DNA of 64,000 bases from Amorphophallus konjac (GCA_022559845.1 CM040123.1:301060642-301124641), one strand, 5' to 3'. Shown: positions 1-10,858, numbered from the stretch's first letter. Notes: a model not told the origin generated them from the sequence alone. Translations and numbers: made by a program.

Positions 1-349
1 CCACAGCTACTGCCGAAGAACAAGGTAATGTTCTTCAACCGTTTCCCTAACTTCGATTATATCCTCACCTTCCTTCCTTTTTCTTCCCCTACAGGTTGAT
101 TGAAGATCATCATCTCCATCATCTTCATAAACTAAATTTTTCTTCTTCTTCCTGTCCGATCTGCATACTGCTGCTATCAAGGGTATTAGAAGCTTCAGTG
201 TGTTCTTATCAAGTTATTCACGTGTCCTCTCTCTAGATATCAATTAAGGTAGGTTTTCTCAAGTTATTGTAGCCCCAAATGAAAATAACGCAAGATATAT
301 GTATAAGCATGGCATGCATACAGTTTTATTATGTTCTGCAATATTTTGA

Positions 350-1045
350 AAGAGACGCCCCTGTCAAGGGCGCTAATTTACAAGACACGACCCTGCCCAG
401 GTCGTCAATTTCATATTTGACGCCCTGTACACAGGCGTTAATTTCATGTAAATGTTAATCACCTGTCTTAAGAACTGATTATCCATGCAATTACATGAAA
501 TCAATAATTGTTAACGGTTAAAAGTCAATAAACATGAAACATCAAATCTAATATACTGCATCTGAATTCCTGCCAATTTTCCTATCATGACTATATGATT
601 GTTATCCTTGATTATCGTGCAAATCTTGCTTTCCTGGTATTTCTTGAATTCACGACCTAGACTAGGTCGTTTTCCATGTCTTAACGCCCCATCACAGGGC
701 GTGAATTGAAAAGAAACGCCCCTTACTAGGGCACGTATCTGTTAAAATCCTGGAATACATATTCTAAAAAATAGAATTAAATGGTAACGCCCCTTCCCAG
801 GGCGCGTTTATGATAAATTCCTGAAGCATTTTTGATAATTCCTGAAAATTAATTATATTCTGTCAAATATGCAAATAATAAGACGCCTTCTGGTGTAGTC
901 GTCAGATCTTGAAGAAACGACCCTGACCAGGGCGCGTTTTAGATAAATTACTGAATTATTGAAAATTCTACAAAATGGAAACATATGTAAACGCCCTTCT
1001 GTTAGGCGTTACTTACTTGATAAACGACCTTACTTAAGTCGTTAT
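350..1045. repeat. Cluster of about eleven short GC-rich dyads in an LTR
   Basis: Short inverted repeats with a CGCCC or CGACC left arm and a matching GGGCG or GGTCG right arm occur every 30-100 bp, separated by AT-rich sequence. Clear examples are at 356-371, 388-404, 421-438, 653-669 (a near-perfect palindrome CGACCTAGACTAGGTCG), 685-701, 991-1009 and 1024-1042. Each is often followed by TTAATTT or TAATTT. Related clusters lie in the other LTR families of this window. Function unknown. Confidence 0.8.
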
Positions 1046-1691
1046 TTTACTGTAAAATAATTTTTATCCTGATTCTGTTAATCGATGGTTTCATATTATG
1101 TAATATATATATCGGCACTATTCTCCACTCCGTGAGTATAGTCCCACTTTTCACGTTGTTTTATCGATCACACTCAACTCTCATTGACATACAAGCTCTC
1201 CATTGGACATTCCGTTCCTTTGGACTAGCGAGTTAGTCATAGAGACCTCCGTAAGACTCCTCGTAGCCTTGGATTCCCTCAAGGCCGACTGAGCTGGTTG
1301 TACCCTAAAAACCCATTACACCATTGATGCCATGTCACTCTAAAGAAACATGGGATACCGGCCCTTATGATATACAAAGAGTATATCATAAGAAATCCTT
1401 AATGGAATGATGATATCATGCCATATCATGTCATTCTTGTAAACCTCAATTCTATGATAAGAATGAGGGTATCTTACCTTTGATATACTGTTCATGTGGA
1501 CCTAAATTCTATATATAGAATGTCCATATTGATTTGTCATGGTACCCAAGTTAAGGGAACCATATTCTACCTAGTTTCATCGATAATCGTGATTATACCG
1601 TTATTATCGCCAATCTATGTCCTTTGTCATATTTTAGACTCTATTCTATCAAAGTTGTCGTACGTGTCTACAAGCTTGATTATTGAAATTC

Positions 1692-1804
1692 TATGTTGGC
1701 TATAAACAAGAGTGGATGTCAAAACACATGATAAATGCCTGCGCATATAGGGCCCGATCTGGTCCTGGGAGGAGCACCCGAAAGTACTTGTGCCCATGGG
1801 AGTT
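1692..1804 (+). other. Conserved LTR block shared by four LTR families
   Basis: A ~115 bp block reading roughly TTGGCTATAAA, then AGAGTGGATGTC, then ATAGGGCCCG and GGTCCTGGGAGGAGCACC, ending CCCATGGGAGTT. The same block recurs at 13212-13330, 31821-31939, 39429-39544 and 49730-49844, and in reverse at 15307-15426 and 23071-23191. It is far better conserved than its surroundings. Role unknown; RNA packaging, dimerisation or promoter function are possible. Confidence 0.8.
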
Positions 1805-2163
1805 AAAATGATAAGGTATCTGGCATTATACCGAGTACTTGACTTGCTTGATTGGACATTCCACACACATCTTGTACTTGAATCGTACTTGACTTGACAT
1901 GAAATGCGTGGCCCGAAAAAGGGTAATTTACTTGCTTGATACATGATAGCCAAAGTTCTTGACATGACTTGTTAAACGTACTTGCTTGAATATCTTGAAT
2001 AAACTTGTTATCTTGTTGAAAGTTCATGATTAGTCCATCTTATTTCCTTGATATTACATTCTCTCTATCTTGTCGTTTTATGCGAGCATGCATAGCTTTA
2101 TTGCATTCATGAAAAATGTAATCACTTAAACCCCTTGCTAGTACTTGAGATATAATTTCCTAC

Positions 2164-2177
2164 TGAGCGTTCGCTCA
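2164..2177. promoter_or_regulatory. Conserved LTR palindrome TGAGCGTTCGCTCA
   Basis: A perfect 14-bp palindrome followed within ~40 bases by a pyrimidine run and TTTTCAGGTAA. Equivalents stand at 13673-13686 (B), 39968-39982 and 50277-50291 (D), and in reverse at 14862-14876 and 22633-22647 (A). The B 3' LTR copy near 32270 is decayed. It may fold as an RNA hairpin just before a splice-acceptor-like site. Confidence 0.7.
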
Positions 2178-2654
2178 TTCCGTTTGTCCCTTTTTACTTT
2201 TCAGGTAAGTCCGACATCGATGGAAGTCAATCGGATGGGAATGGTCAAGAGTGAAAGTGATAGAGCTGCTCAAGTGTCATCTAGTCTTTTCTATAGTTTC
2301 TTGAGTCAAATATGTATTCTTTTCCTTTTTATTAAACAGAGTATTGGATTTGTAATAGTCTATCCATTATGCAATAAAGGATTGGGTTATCTTGCTATTT
2401 TGCGCATCTCTGTCTTTGTGTCGAATACACGACCACTCTGATTGACATGATTGTTATAAACTCGTCACGCGTCTCCGGGTATCTTCCGCGCTCAGGGCGT
2501 GACATGAAAGCTGCGATTTTTGGGGCTTAGTTCTATCTTTTAAAGGCTTGATTTTGATCAGAATTGGGTTAGAAGGCCTTATCCTAAGCCTAGGAGAGTT
2601 CTAGTATGGATTAAGGTATCCTTGCTTCGAGTTTTGGCTCTCGCGGCAGAATCC

Positions 2655-3045
2655 GTCTCGAAGTACACTTTGTTCTCTGGCGGTCTATCGTACGACCATC
2701 ACATATCCCTGACGCTCCATGACTCGACCATCACATTTCCTGCTACACGAGTTTCAGTCAATCAGGCTCTGTCATGTCTGACGGTCTCATCTATGACCGT
2801 TACCTTCTCTGACGCTTCTTCAGTGGACCGTCACATTTCCTGCTACATATTTAGCCCAACATCATTCTGTTAGATCTGACGGTTTCACCCTGCACCGTTA
2901 CTTCTCTCTGACGCTCCTTCAATGGACCGTCACATTTTCTGCTACGTAGTTTTCAGTCCCCCTCTGTCGTCTCTGACGGCCTGGTCTTGATGCGTTACGT
3001 TAGTCTGACGCTCCCCCTCTAGACCGTCACACATTCTGCTGTAGG
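2655..3045. repeat. Array of TGACGGTC/GACCGTCA dyads
   Basis: Repeated modules of CTGACGGTC, about 8 bases, GACCGTTAC, then TGACGCTCC, about 8 bases, GACCGTCACATTTCCTGC, at intervals of roughly 90-115 bp. About five modules, imperfect. The same dyads recur through H at 5770-5870, 6380-6545, 7780-8100 and 8866-8965. No coding sequence is credible in 2505-3309. Confidence 0.75.
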
Positions 3046-3309
3046 TTTTCTGGTCTCTCCTTTTTCCTCTGGTCTGACCCGCCGGCCCTACACTTTGCCC
3101 ATGTCCATTCATTTACACTCCCGTCCACATCTATTTTCATCCATTCACACACATTCACATCCATTTCATACTCACATTCATTCATTCATCCACATAACAA
3201 AACAAAATATAAAAAAGATTTGCATTCATTTCATTTTCATTCACATGAGTCATGTACAAGTGTGGGTGTCAAAAGAAGAAAAGTAAGTACATCATTCAGC
3301 CGGTCTATC

Positions 3310-4156
3310 TCACGGGCCCTCGCTATCACCAGCACCCTCTTGCCGCTTGGCTGGCGGCTTCATGGTACTGTGATCTCCCTCTTGTGGTCGTCTCTTATCC
3401 GCCTCCTCGTTCCTCCGTTGATCGGAAGAACTAGCCAGGTAGTTTCCTACCGAGCTGCTCGGCATTCCGCTCCGTGTGCTTCCCGCTGCAGCACTCCGGG
3501 ATCCACTCAGTGCAGGCCCTCGGTTGATCGTTCGGACCGTCCACTCTACGGCCCGTAACTCGATCTTCAAGTCATGAATCTGAAGTCGCGCCGCTCGAGC
3601 CTCACCCCGGTATCTCTCAAGATCCGCTGTATGGGTAGCTGTCCGTTCTAATTCCCCTCTCAGTCGGGCTACCTCTGCCCGCAGGTGCTCCGTCTCCGCA
3701 CGGGTCCGCTCAGTCTCCGCCCGAGCTCGCTCCGCCTCGACCACGGCCACATTCAGCTCTCTCGCCTGTATTTTTGCATGATTAGCTCATTTTAACATTT
3801 AGGCATTTAGTGTTAGGCATTTAGTGATTTAAGTCAAGAGTAGGCATTTAAGTTTAGTGTTTTACCCGCTCCATGAGGGTGGCCTCTGCCTCTTCGGCCC
3901 GAGCGACCGCTCGAGTGAACTCCGCATCTCGTTCAGCTCTGCCCCCGGCAGGCTGTGACGATGAAGATGGAGCATCCGGTCTCGCTCTTTGGGCTCCCTT
4001 AGCCCGCTGCATTTAGAAGTCAAAGTTAGTCATATTCGTATCATAAGCATTTAAGTCTTAAGTGTAGAATCTTACCAGGAGCTCCAAAGCAGTCCGGTAC
4101 TCATCTCGCTGCTGGATGGTGGCGTGAAGGAGTCCCTCGAGCTCAGCTATGCGTCC
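3310..4156 (-). pseudogene. Coiled-coil tail of the PMD gene (exons 5-7)
   Basis: Exon 5 (27 codons) reads GRIAELEGLLHATIQQRDEY. Exon 6 (47 codons) is Ala/Arg/Glu-rich and ends ATLMER. Exon 7 (151 codons plus stop) has tandem heptad-like ERARAETERTRAETEHLRAE repeats, then a Ser/Gly-rich stretch and a basic end. No stops occur in these three exons, unlike the PMD exons. The frame stays open although the base composition is GC-rich (Arg/Ala codons), which may explain the survival. Long coiled coils usually mediate oligomerisation; no partner can be named. Confidence 0.7.
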
Positions 4157-5769
4157 CTGAGGGTCTAGCAGCATTTAGAAAGCATGAGTCAGTATACATA
4201 TAGCTTTAATTTAGACAAGGGTTAAGTTTAGAATTTCATACCGGTCGTCGGGTGCCTCTGAACACCTGGTCCCCGTACCGCTGCGAGTAGGCTTTGAGGT
4301 AAGCCTCGTCACTTTCTGCCCGATCCTTCACTGCCTGGCCTCTCTTGTTCCAGTCATGCACGTACTTGGCCTTTCGGGCGCACCAATCCACATTGCTGCT
4401 AATACCCTTGGAAGACTTGCCCGGACGCTCGTCATTTCTGCGCGGGAACGTCACCTCTGGCTGATAGAGTCCCCGAGTCCGCAGGATCAGTCGGTAGTGC
4501 AAGGGCTCGATGACGTTGATGCAGTGCAGCCATACATCTCGCCCGCTGTACGCCAGGGATGCCTTAACCCATGGTTGTCCCTCGTGGCCCTCGTCTCAGT
4601 ATGGGGTCCATCTCACCTGAAAGTCATGTCAGTCCATTTAGAAGCATTTAAAGGCATCTAAAAGCATTTTTAAGGCATGTAGAAGCATTTTAAGTTCGGA
4701 GCTTACCAGCGTATGCGGGAATGAGTCTAGATCATTATGGATCGCCCGGGTTAGTCTACTGATCGACCCCGTGTCCCTCACTACTACCCATCGCCTCGCG
4801 ATCGGGGTCCGCTCAGGGTGTAGCTGTGTACCTCGCCCAATCCCCGGGAGATAGACGAAGCTCCAGATCTGCATTTAGAGTCGAGTGTCAACATATTAGT
4901 TGCATGCATGAATTTCATTTGCATAATCATGTAAGAAGGCATTTAGAATTCAACATTTACCTGTAGGAAAGGTGAGAAGCCGCCCAGCATCATCTTGAAG
5001 AGGAAGACAAGCGCTGCCGCTCCCCATGCGTACTTCCCCACTCTACCTAGATCCTCCAGCAATGGCAGTAATCTGCAACTAATCACATCAGCTCGGGTCG
5101 GAAAGAGCAATTTCCCGAACAACAGCATCAGGAATCATCTCAAGACTCGGTCTCCTTCCTGTCCAGCCTCCGCCGCCACTCGTGGGCGTACTTGCTCAAT
5201 CACCCTGTCTAGATGTTGCTCAGGTAGTTCCCCGACTGCTATCGCTGCTCCTCTCAATCCCAGGCTGTCCTGCAGTCTCGATCTCGAAAGCTGGGACGAT
5301 GTCTACCCCGGCCTGATCAAGTCACGCCCTAGCAGCTCCTGGGCTAGCTCTCTGTAATCACCTTATGTCCACCCAGTCACCGCTGCTCCGTGCACTCTCA
5401 ATCCGGCGATCCTGGCCATATCTTCCAGTGTTGGGATCATGTGACCCCAGGGAAAGATGAAAGCTTGGCTGATCGAATCCCATCTCTCATGGAGTGCGTA
5501 CAGGAGTAGAGTGTCCATTCTTATCACCTCAATGCTCAGCACCTCGGCGAAGCCCATAGCAGCCAATCTTTCTCTCTGGAACTCGGGCAATGCCTGGTAC
5601 ACTGCCCGGATCTGCAGCCAAGAGATCCTCGTTCTTCTTTTCCCCTGCACATGTAGAGCATAAGTCAGTCATTTGCATCATATATTCATTGCATTGCATT
5701 AATATAATGAAAAATAGAAAAAAGAATTGAATAATTGAAAATCCCCTAAAAATTGTTTCTACCTCTGGT

Positions 5770-5870
5770 TACTCTGACGGCCCTATGGTGGTGTGTCACA
5801 GAACCCTAACGCACCGGGGGTGGTGCGTCAGAGCTGTGACGGTCGCTGCAACGACCGTCACGTTCCCTGC
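5770..5870. repeat. Dyads in intron 1 of the PMD gene
   Basis: CTGACGGCCC...GTGTGTCA, ACGCACC...GGTGCGTCA and GTGACGGTCGCTGCAACGAC...GTCAC follow one another inside intron 1. They are of the same type as the arrays at 2655-3045 and 6380-6545. Confidence 0.65.
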
Positions 5871-6379
5871 AAAGGGGCGTTCTCCCCTTTGTTTTCCTTG
5901 GCTTTCCAAAATGGCCAAAGGGCCTACAATCGTTCCTAATGGGTTCTCAGACCCATTTTCTACCCCCCATTCATGCATACATGAACATAAAAATTAAAAT
6001 TTGAGAGTTTAGGGCGGGCGGCCTACCTCATGGTCTTGCCCTCTTTTCCTCTTCTTCTCTGGGGCTATGGCTTCCTCTCCTTCACCAACGGCTTCCTCAG
6101 CTGTAGGAGGGTCCTCCTCCGCCGTTGCCTCTACCGTTGCCGCCGGAGGGCTTGCCGTCAGTGGGCTTTCTTCTCGTTCTATCCGGTGTCGGAGGCGCTT
6201 GATCGCCTTCACCTTCTTCCCTTTTTCCCTTGCCATGGGCGGCCGGAGGAGCTCGTCGCCGGTCATCTTCACGGGTGGGAGGGTTTGCTCGGTGGTTTGG
6301 TGGGTTTTGATGTTTTGGGCGATTGAGTGTTGAATGGAGCGAATGACCATTCGGGTTTGTTTTTTTTAACACTCAGGAA

Positions 6380-6545
6380 ATGTGATAGTCTATCGTAAGA
6401 CCGTCACATATCTATGATGCATCCTCTTTGGACCGTTAGGCCATTTGAACGATGTCTTAAAGAATGTGAACCGCCATACTCTAACGGCCCAAGGCTTATC
6501 CGTCAGAGTGTTCTAACGCACCCTTCTCAGACCGTTACATGCTTC
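6380..6545. repeat. Dyads upstream of the PMD gene
   Basis: GTGATAGTCTATCGTAAGAC...GTCAC and further ACGGCCC/CCGTCAGA and ACGCACC/GACCGTTAC pairs lie just upstream of the antisense gene's first exon, where its promoter would be. Regulatory role not shown. Confidence 0.6.
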
Positions 6546-7399
6546 AAAGTATTTGATGAATGATGATGCTATATTTATCAGAATTTTCATGATTGTTTAA
6601 GTATCTTGATTTGATGCCCATTGAATGGCCATGCCTTGTCTTATCAATGGAAGTCATGCTTATGTTAAATTGGCTAACCTTCATTTCATGAGATCCCACA
6701 AGTCATCATGCTTTGCCGTTCGCCAGGCAGGTAAGTCAGGTATTGTATCTTGATTCCTTATCCCTTAATGCATTACTATATGTTATCTATAATATATTGT
6801 CTCGAGAACCGGCTGGTCATTCATGTGTTCTGGGATTTGATGTTCCCCTTAAACAAAAACGATGATGATCTAAGTGCACATGTTTAATCGTTGGATAGGC
6901 CGTTGGCTTGGAAAAATTTGGGGACGATGGTTCTATCTTGCACGTCGTGGTTGCAGATGGTGTTCTGACCCTGGTTTCTCCGGTCTAGCAATACTATTCT
7001 CGAGTATCTTATTATTTTATCTTTCTTTGCATTTGTTTTAATGATTTCTTTATTTTAGCCCAGCATGCATCATACGCATCTTTGAGCATTCATGAGCCTC
7101 ATCTGTCCAAGTGTCTCAGTAATGGTGAATAGCTGTGTTCTTGATCTCGAATAAGGAGAGTCATTCCACTCTGAATTGGAAGGTTTCCTTCAGTTTGCTC
7201 ACTTGATATGGGTAGCTGAAGATTCCTGTCTGGAGTTAGTTGATCGTCTCTTTCGTTTCCGTTGCTTCGGCGGCTAGCCGTGTTTTCCTTTCCTTAGTTG
7301 TTAGTTCCTCCAGACATGCGTCCTTTGGTTGCCTTTCCTTGTGATTAGTTCGAAGCTTTCTGGAAAATTCCTATCGCTTGTTGGTTTAGAACAGGTGTC
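6546..7399 (+). other. H interior without gene
   Basis: AT-leaning sequence between the PMD gene and the pre-LTR tract. No long reading frame, RNA gene or clear repeat was seen. It corresponds to the untranslated stretch before the 3' LTR of Tat-type elements and would also hold the promoter of the antisense PMD gene. Confidence 0.5.
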
Positions 7400-7574
7400 A
7401 TTTGCCTTAACGCCCGCTTTTTCAGTCCGCTTCGCTTCATCTCCACTTCATCTCCACTTCATCTCCATGTTCCAGTTCGCTTTTGCTTCATCTCCGCTTC
7501 ATCTCCATGTTCCATTTCGCTTTCGCTTCACCTCCACTCGCTCCCCTGTAAAGAGGACGTTAAGGAGGGGCATC
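7400..7574 (+). other. Pyrimidine-rich tract and polypurine tract of element H
   Basis: Repeats of TTCATCTCCACTTCATCTCC and TTCGCTTTCGCTTCA run into AAGAGGACGTTAAGGAGGGGCATC. The purine run at 7562-7574 abuts the LTR start at 7575 and fits the plus-strand primer of a Gypsy element. Element I has a closely similar tract before its own LTR, on the opposite strand at 63803-63905. Confidence 0.7.
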
Positions 7575-7779
7575 TGTTGACACCTGTTTTATGACCAATA
7601 AGTTGGGTCATCTCCTTGTTCATTCTATATGATGCTCCGAGTTGTTCACCTTTGTTGAGCCTTCTTGATCAATTTGAGGTCCATTTCTTGAGTCATGTCT
7701 CCTTGGTTGAGTCTGGTTCCTTGCCTTTTTTCCATTGGACGAAGCTTAGCAAGATTTCATTTTTTGGCACTCTATTGTC

Positions 7780-8100
7780 TCTAACGGTCCTTTGATGGGG
7801 CGTTACATTACTCTAACGCATCTACCCTGTTGCGTTACATCTTCCATAGTCCTTAAGCTTAGGGCTTCTTTCCAAAGCTTATCTTTTGCCTGCCCGTTGA
7901 GTGTGACGATCTATCATGCGACCGTTACCTTGTTGTAACGCATCTATGCTTGACCGTTACATTCATCTAGAGTCCAACATTTGAAAAACTTCCCCCATTG
8001 ATCTTATCTTCTTAAGGGATAAGGTTGTGTGACGGTCTCTTCCTGGAGCGTTACATACCTGTGGTGGTCTATCGAGCAGCCGTTACATCAAACAGAGAGT
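7780..8100. repeat. Dyads in the U3 of the H LTR
   Basis: CTAACGGTCC...GCGTTACA, TGTGACGATCTATCATGCGAC...CGTTACC and GTGACGGTCTC...GGAGCGTTACAT, with the same arms as the arrays in H's interior. Confidence 0.6.
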
Positions 8101-8354
8101 CCTGACAAGCCTGGCCTTTTCTCTGCTACTCCATGGCCGACTTGAGAGTTTGTTTCCTTGATTTCTCTTCCAAATCTGATCCTCAGAACCTTCTGTTTGT
8201 TTCTATGGACTTTTGGGAGTATTATCTTCAAGAGTTTGCTAAGAAACGTCCTACTTTCTAGCTGGATTATCCTCAGCTCGAACCTAGACTTTGATAAGAA
8301 ACATCCTACTTTCTAGCTGGATTATCCTCAGCTCAAACCTAGACTTTGAGGGCC

Positions 8355-8363
8355 TATAAGTAG
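8355..8363 (+). promoter_or_regulatory. TATA-like box of the H LTR
   Basis: TATAAGTAG within GGGCCTATAAGTAGAACCC, about 780 bp into the LTR, in GC-richer surroundings typical of a plant LTR promoter. Confidence 0.5.
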
Positions 8364-8865
8364 AACCCTTGACTTCATGGCTTGAGGAGGATAAATCTGG
8401 AGTTTACGTCGAAGTGCTGCCGCATCCTGGAGCTAGAACCAACCAAGGAGAGCTGCTTCCCACGTCCATCTACTTCCAAAGTCCAGGGAGTATCGGTTTC
8501 AAGTGTTTAATTCAGTCAAGTCATTGTTCTTAGTGCTTTTCCCTCTTCTAAGCAATCATAGCATTGTCCCTCTCCATCTTTCACGTTCTTTCATCGGTTG
8601 CATTCATTTAAAACATCCTCCTATCTTTTAAAACGCCCAGAGGGGTTTAAAAAACCAATCTCCCCGGTATTTCCCTCTCCTTTTGCATGTTCATAAGTTT
8701 TTTGGATTATTGATACTACTTTGTAAAAGGGGTAATCTGGGTTATTTTTCTTGTGTCTTCCACTCTTTTGCTGGTTTACAGATTCCTTAGCACGAGGCCC
8801 AAGCTCTCTGGCCAGTCGGAAAGCTTGGAGATCAAAAAATTCCCAATCTTATTCTGCAGAAGCTC

Positions 8866-8965
8866 TGACGGTCCATCACAGGCGCGTTAGAGTGTTGTAG
8901 CGGTCTATCGTGGGACCGTCACAGTCCTGTGACGCACCATCCTTCGACCGTCACATTTCACAGAG
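8866..8965. repeat. Dyads in the downstream part of the H LTR
   Basis: CTGACGGTCCATCAC..GCGCGTTAGAG, then GCGGTCTATCGTGGGACCGT, then TGTGACGCACC...GACCGTCACA. The middle pair is a nearly perfect hairpin. Confidence 0.65.
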
Positions 8966-9800
8966 CTACAGTTTCCTGATTGTTTTCTTTCTCCCGTGGG
9001 CGGGTGCATCATCCTCTTATTCCAAGGTATTTATCAGGTCTTTGGCTTGTTTTTACCTTGGTGGCGATCACATCTTTCCTTAGTTTGGGCATTAGCTTTC
9101 TCTTTTGTCATATCTCTTCTTTACTTTTGCTTGTTCCACCTCTACGGTGTGTTTTCCTTATTCTTTATTCCACGCTCCGGCGTGTGTTTTTCTTTCCTTG
9201 CTTAGTTTAGTTTTGATTGAGATAGCATGCCCATGCTAGAGCTTGTGTTGGTTGCCTAGGTTCATGATTCGCATGTTCATAGGTTGATTGTTTCATTACT
9301 TGGCTCATTATCTGCTCATAGTTGGCGTCATAGCCCATCTTGCAAAAGAAGGGGCACATTAAAACCAACAAGTGTCTCAATTACCACGTTGAGGCGAGTG
9401 GGAGACACCTGAGGGTGCGGACTAAGCCATCAGTGGACGCATCCGGCCTTGCTTCTAATGTGTAGGTTCTCTCGTCACACGATAAGTGATCTTACTGTCT
9501 CGAGATTTTGGTTTCCTGACATTAAGGTCACGGGTTTTCGACAGAGTCTGTGTGGTTTTCCTCGTAGACATAGTGTTCGCAACAGAGAGGTTGTGACTGT
9601 ACCACTAGACCGCGTGGTCTTGACTGTTGCCTTTCTCAGCAAGGATAGGCCTCCACGATAGAGGTGTCGTAGCACCCCCCCCCCTTTACAGTAGCATAGC
9701 TGTGGTTTTGCCGGTGGCTCGACGTGTCCAACAGCGAGGTCAGGGCTTACTTTCCGTCGACAATAGGAGTAGCTTATAGAGCTGTGTTTGACAGCCTTCT

Positions 9801-9885
9801 ATTGTTACTGTTGTTGTTGTTGTTGTTATGGCTGATACTATTGCCACTATTCTTGTTGTTATTGTTGTTATTATTTGTTATTGAC
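9801..9885 (+). repeat. TTG/TTA trinucleotide microsatellite
   Basis: Interrupted runs of TTG and TTA (about 9802-9828 and 9850-9882). The Leu-rich open frame across it is a consequence of the repeat, not a gene. Confidence 0.8.
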
Positions 9886-10299
9886 GTCGATACTGTTTAC
9901 TATCGTTGTTTCGTGGCAGGGATATGCGGAATCCCTACTGTGCAAATGAAATGAGGCTCACCCCTTCCTTTTTAGGTGTAGTAGCTCCTCCTCTAGGTGC
10001 GTAGGAGTGGTGCAGCGGTTCGTAGTTGCCAGCTTGCCAACGTCAGACCGTGCCGGCGATTGAGTATGTTTTCTTTCCTATAGACTATACCTTGTGTACT
10101 GGACTCTGAGTTTGATTTATTTAAATAAAAATTATAAAATTCTATTTTAATTAATTAATTAATTCTATAAATTATTTTTTACATTATTTTGAATTCCAAT
10201 GCACCTTGATAACATTAAAATAATTCTTCTGAGCCTCTCGGCTCGTGGGTGGCGGGCCAGGATTCGGGTTGCATTGGTCTCTTTTTGGTACTTGGATTC

Positions 10300-10630
10300 T
10301 AGGTTGTTACATATGCTATGGTTCCTTGAAAATCACCAAGATAAGATCCTTTGAGTCCTATGAAGATCAGCTGGGGAGCTAGCCCTAGATAACAACAAGT
10401 ATAACCTTTAGTGAAAGGTTAATGAATACCTCGGGCAAGTTGTAGGGGGGGCTGGATGTAAGGAAGCCAAGGAAGGCTGGCCGAACCAATATGAAAATCT
10501 AGTATTTCCTATGATTTGCTTGCGTTCTCACATCTATTTTTCTCTACATTATTAAAATTATTTTTATATGCTATTATTTTTCATCGACGCATCTATTCAC
10601 CCCCCCTCTAGGGTGTGCCCGACTACTAAC
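10300..10630 (+). mobile_element. Ty1/Copia LTR end (5' LTR of element J), partial
   Basis: Features typical of the R/U5 part of plant Copia LTRs: a GGATGTAAGGAAGCC...GCCGAACCAATATGAAAAT segment near 10450-10500, then CTATTCACCCCCCCTCTAGGGTGTG and the terminus CGACTACTAACA at about 10630. The start is not defined. A primer site (TGGTATCAGAGC) would normally follow but is absent. Confidence 0.45.
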
Positions 10631-10858
10631 AGAAAACCTTGCAATTGCCTTACTAAAGACTTGAATAGGATGAGGTATCGAGGGGGATGGGAATTTGCCT
10701 ATAAAGGACCTTCCAGTAGTGGGAACCCAACCTCTATGATATGAGACCTCTTGAAGGAGGTTCAATATAGTAATAACAAGCTGATTTGTTGGCCAGCGAG
10801 CACAGTGAGAATAGTTTGATATAGGAATCTTGTATTCCATCACATCCCTATGATGATT
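10631..10858 (+). mobile_element. Interior of internally deleted Copia element J, left part
   Basis: Resembles the untranslated stretch between pol and the 3' LTR of plant Copia elements (TTTGCCTATAAAGGACCTTCC, GGAACCCAACCTC). It continues after element B at 61078. No gag or pol of J is present, so J is a deletion derivative or a non-autonomous element. The last five bases (TGATT, 10854-10858) are B's target site, repeated at 61078-61082. Confidence 0.5.

Larger units (their letters stand above)
1..2504 (+). mobile_element. 3' LTR (or solo LTR) of a Tekay-type Gypsy element, cut by the window edge
   Basis: The stretch ends in the GGGCGTGACA terminus seen in the A and D LTRs. No primer binding site follows at 2505, so this is the right-hand end of an element and not a 5' LTR. 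It shares blocks with the B, A and D LTRs: GTAGGTTTTCTCAAG near 250, a conserved ~115 bp block at 1692-1804, a TGAGCG/CGCTCA palindrome at 2164-2177, and GTCACGC...GCGTGAC at the end. Strand follows from these shared blocks. It holds no credible gene; the short open frames here are chance. If it is a normal insertion, the five bases after it (TGAAA) should be duplicated at its other end, outside the window. Confidence 0.85.
3310..6350 (-). pseudogene. PMD (plant mobile domain, PP7-long-form/MAIL1-like) gene, seven exons, with stops
   Basis: Exons on the minus strand by GT-AG sites: 6350-6027 (or from ATG at 6266), 5644-4961, 4868-4707, 4616-4242, 4156-4076, 4006-3866, 3765-3310. Every junction is phase 0, giving about 740 codons. 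Exon 2 carries PMD signatures: WGHMIPTLEDMARIAGL near its start, then FPTRADVISCRLLPLLEDL and GKYAWGAAALVFLFK. Exon 4 has VRWTPY and DVWLHCINVIEPLHYRL. PMD proteins occur in host silencing factors (MAIN, MAIL1) and inside Gypsy and MULE transposons. Exon 1 is basic and low-complexity; exons 5-7 are coiled coil. In-frame stops lie at 5363-5365, 5303-5305, 5135-5137 and 4596-4598; at least one fits CGA>TGA, so the copy is probably dead. It lies antisense inside element H, hence probably an element-carried gene and not a host gene. Confidence 0.8.
2505..10100 (+). mobile_element. Element H: 3' portion of a Tat/Ogre-like Gypsy element carrying an antisense gene
   Basis: The recognisable parts, in order on the plus strand, are a dyad-rich stretch (2655-3045), an antisense PMD pseudogene (3310-6350), dyads (6380-6545), a pyrimidine-rich tract, a polypurine tract ending GGGGCATC at 7574, and an LTR beginning TGTTGACACC at 7575. 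An antisense extra reading frame between pol and the 3' LTR is known from Tat-lineage Gypsy elements. No gag or pol of H is in the window; these would lie left of the edge LTR, which probably inserted into H. The right end of the LTR could not be fixed (roughly 9700-10100). Confidence 0.6.
7575..10100 (+). mobile_element. 3' LTR of Tat/Ogre-like element H
   Basis: Begins TGTTGACACCTG directly after the polypurine tract. A TATA-like CTATAAGTAG stands at 8355, and a block AGAGGGGTTTAAAAAACCAA at about 8639 matches AGGGGTTTTAAAGCCAACA in the LTR of element I, also downstream of its TATA box. Dyads lie at 7780-8100 and 8866-8965. There is no gene; the open frames at 8980-9210 and 9449-9675 look like chance. 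The right end is unresolved and the end coordinate is an estimate. Confidence 0.6.

Noticed and set aside
350..1045. CRISPR-like array of short palindromic repeats with spacers
   Set aside because: Plant nuclear DNA; repeats are not identical, spacing is irregular and no cas genes exist. Treated as LTR dyads.
8980..9210. Hydrophobic frame that looks like a membrane peptide
   Set aside because: It lies in a T-rich LTR stretch; hydrophobicity follows from TTT/CTT codons. No conserved context.
9724..9954. Leucine-rich frame
   Set aside because: Produced by the TTG/TTA microsatellite.
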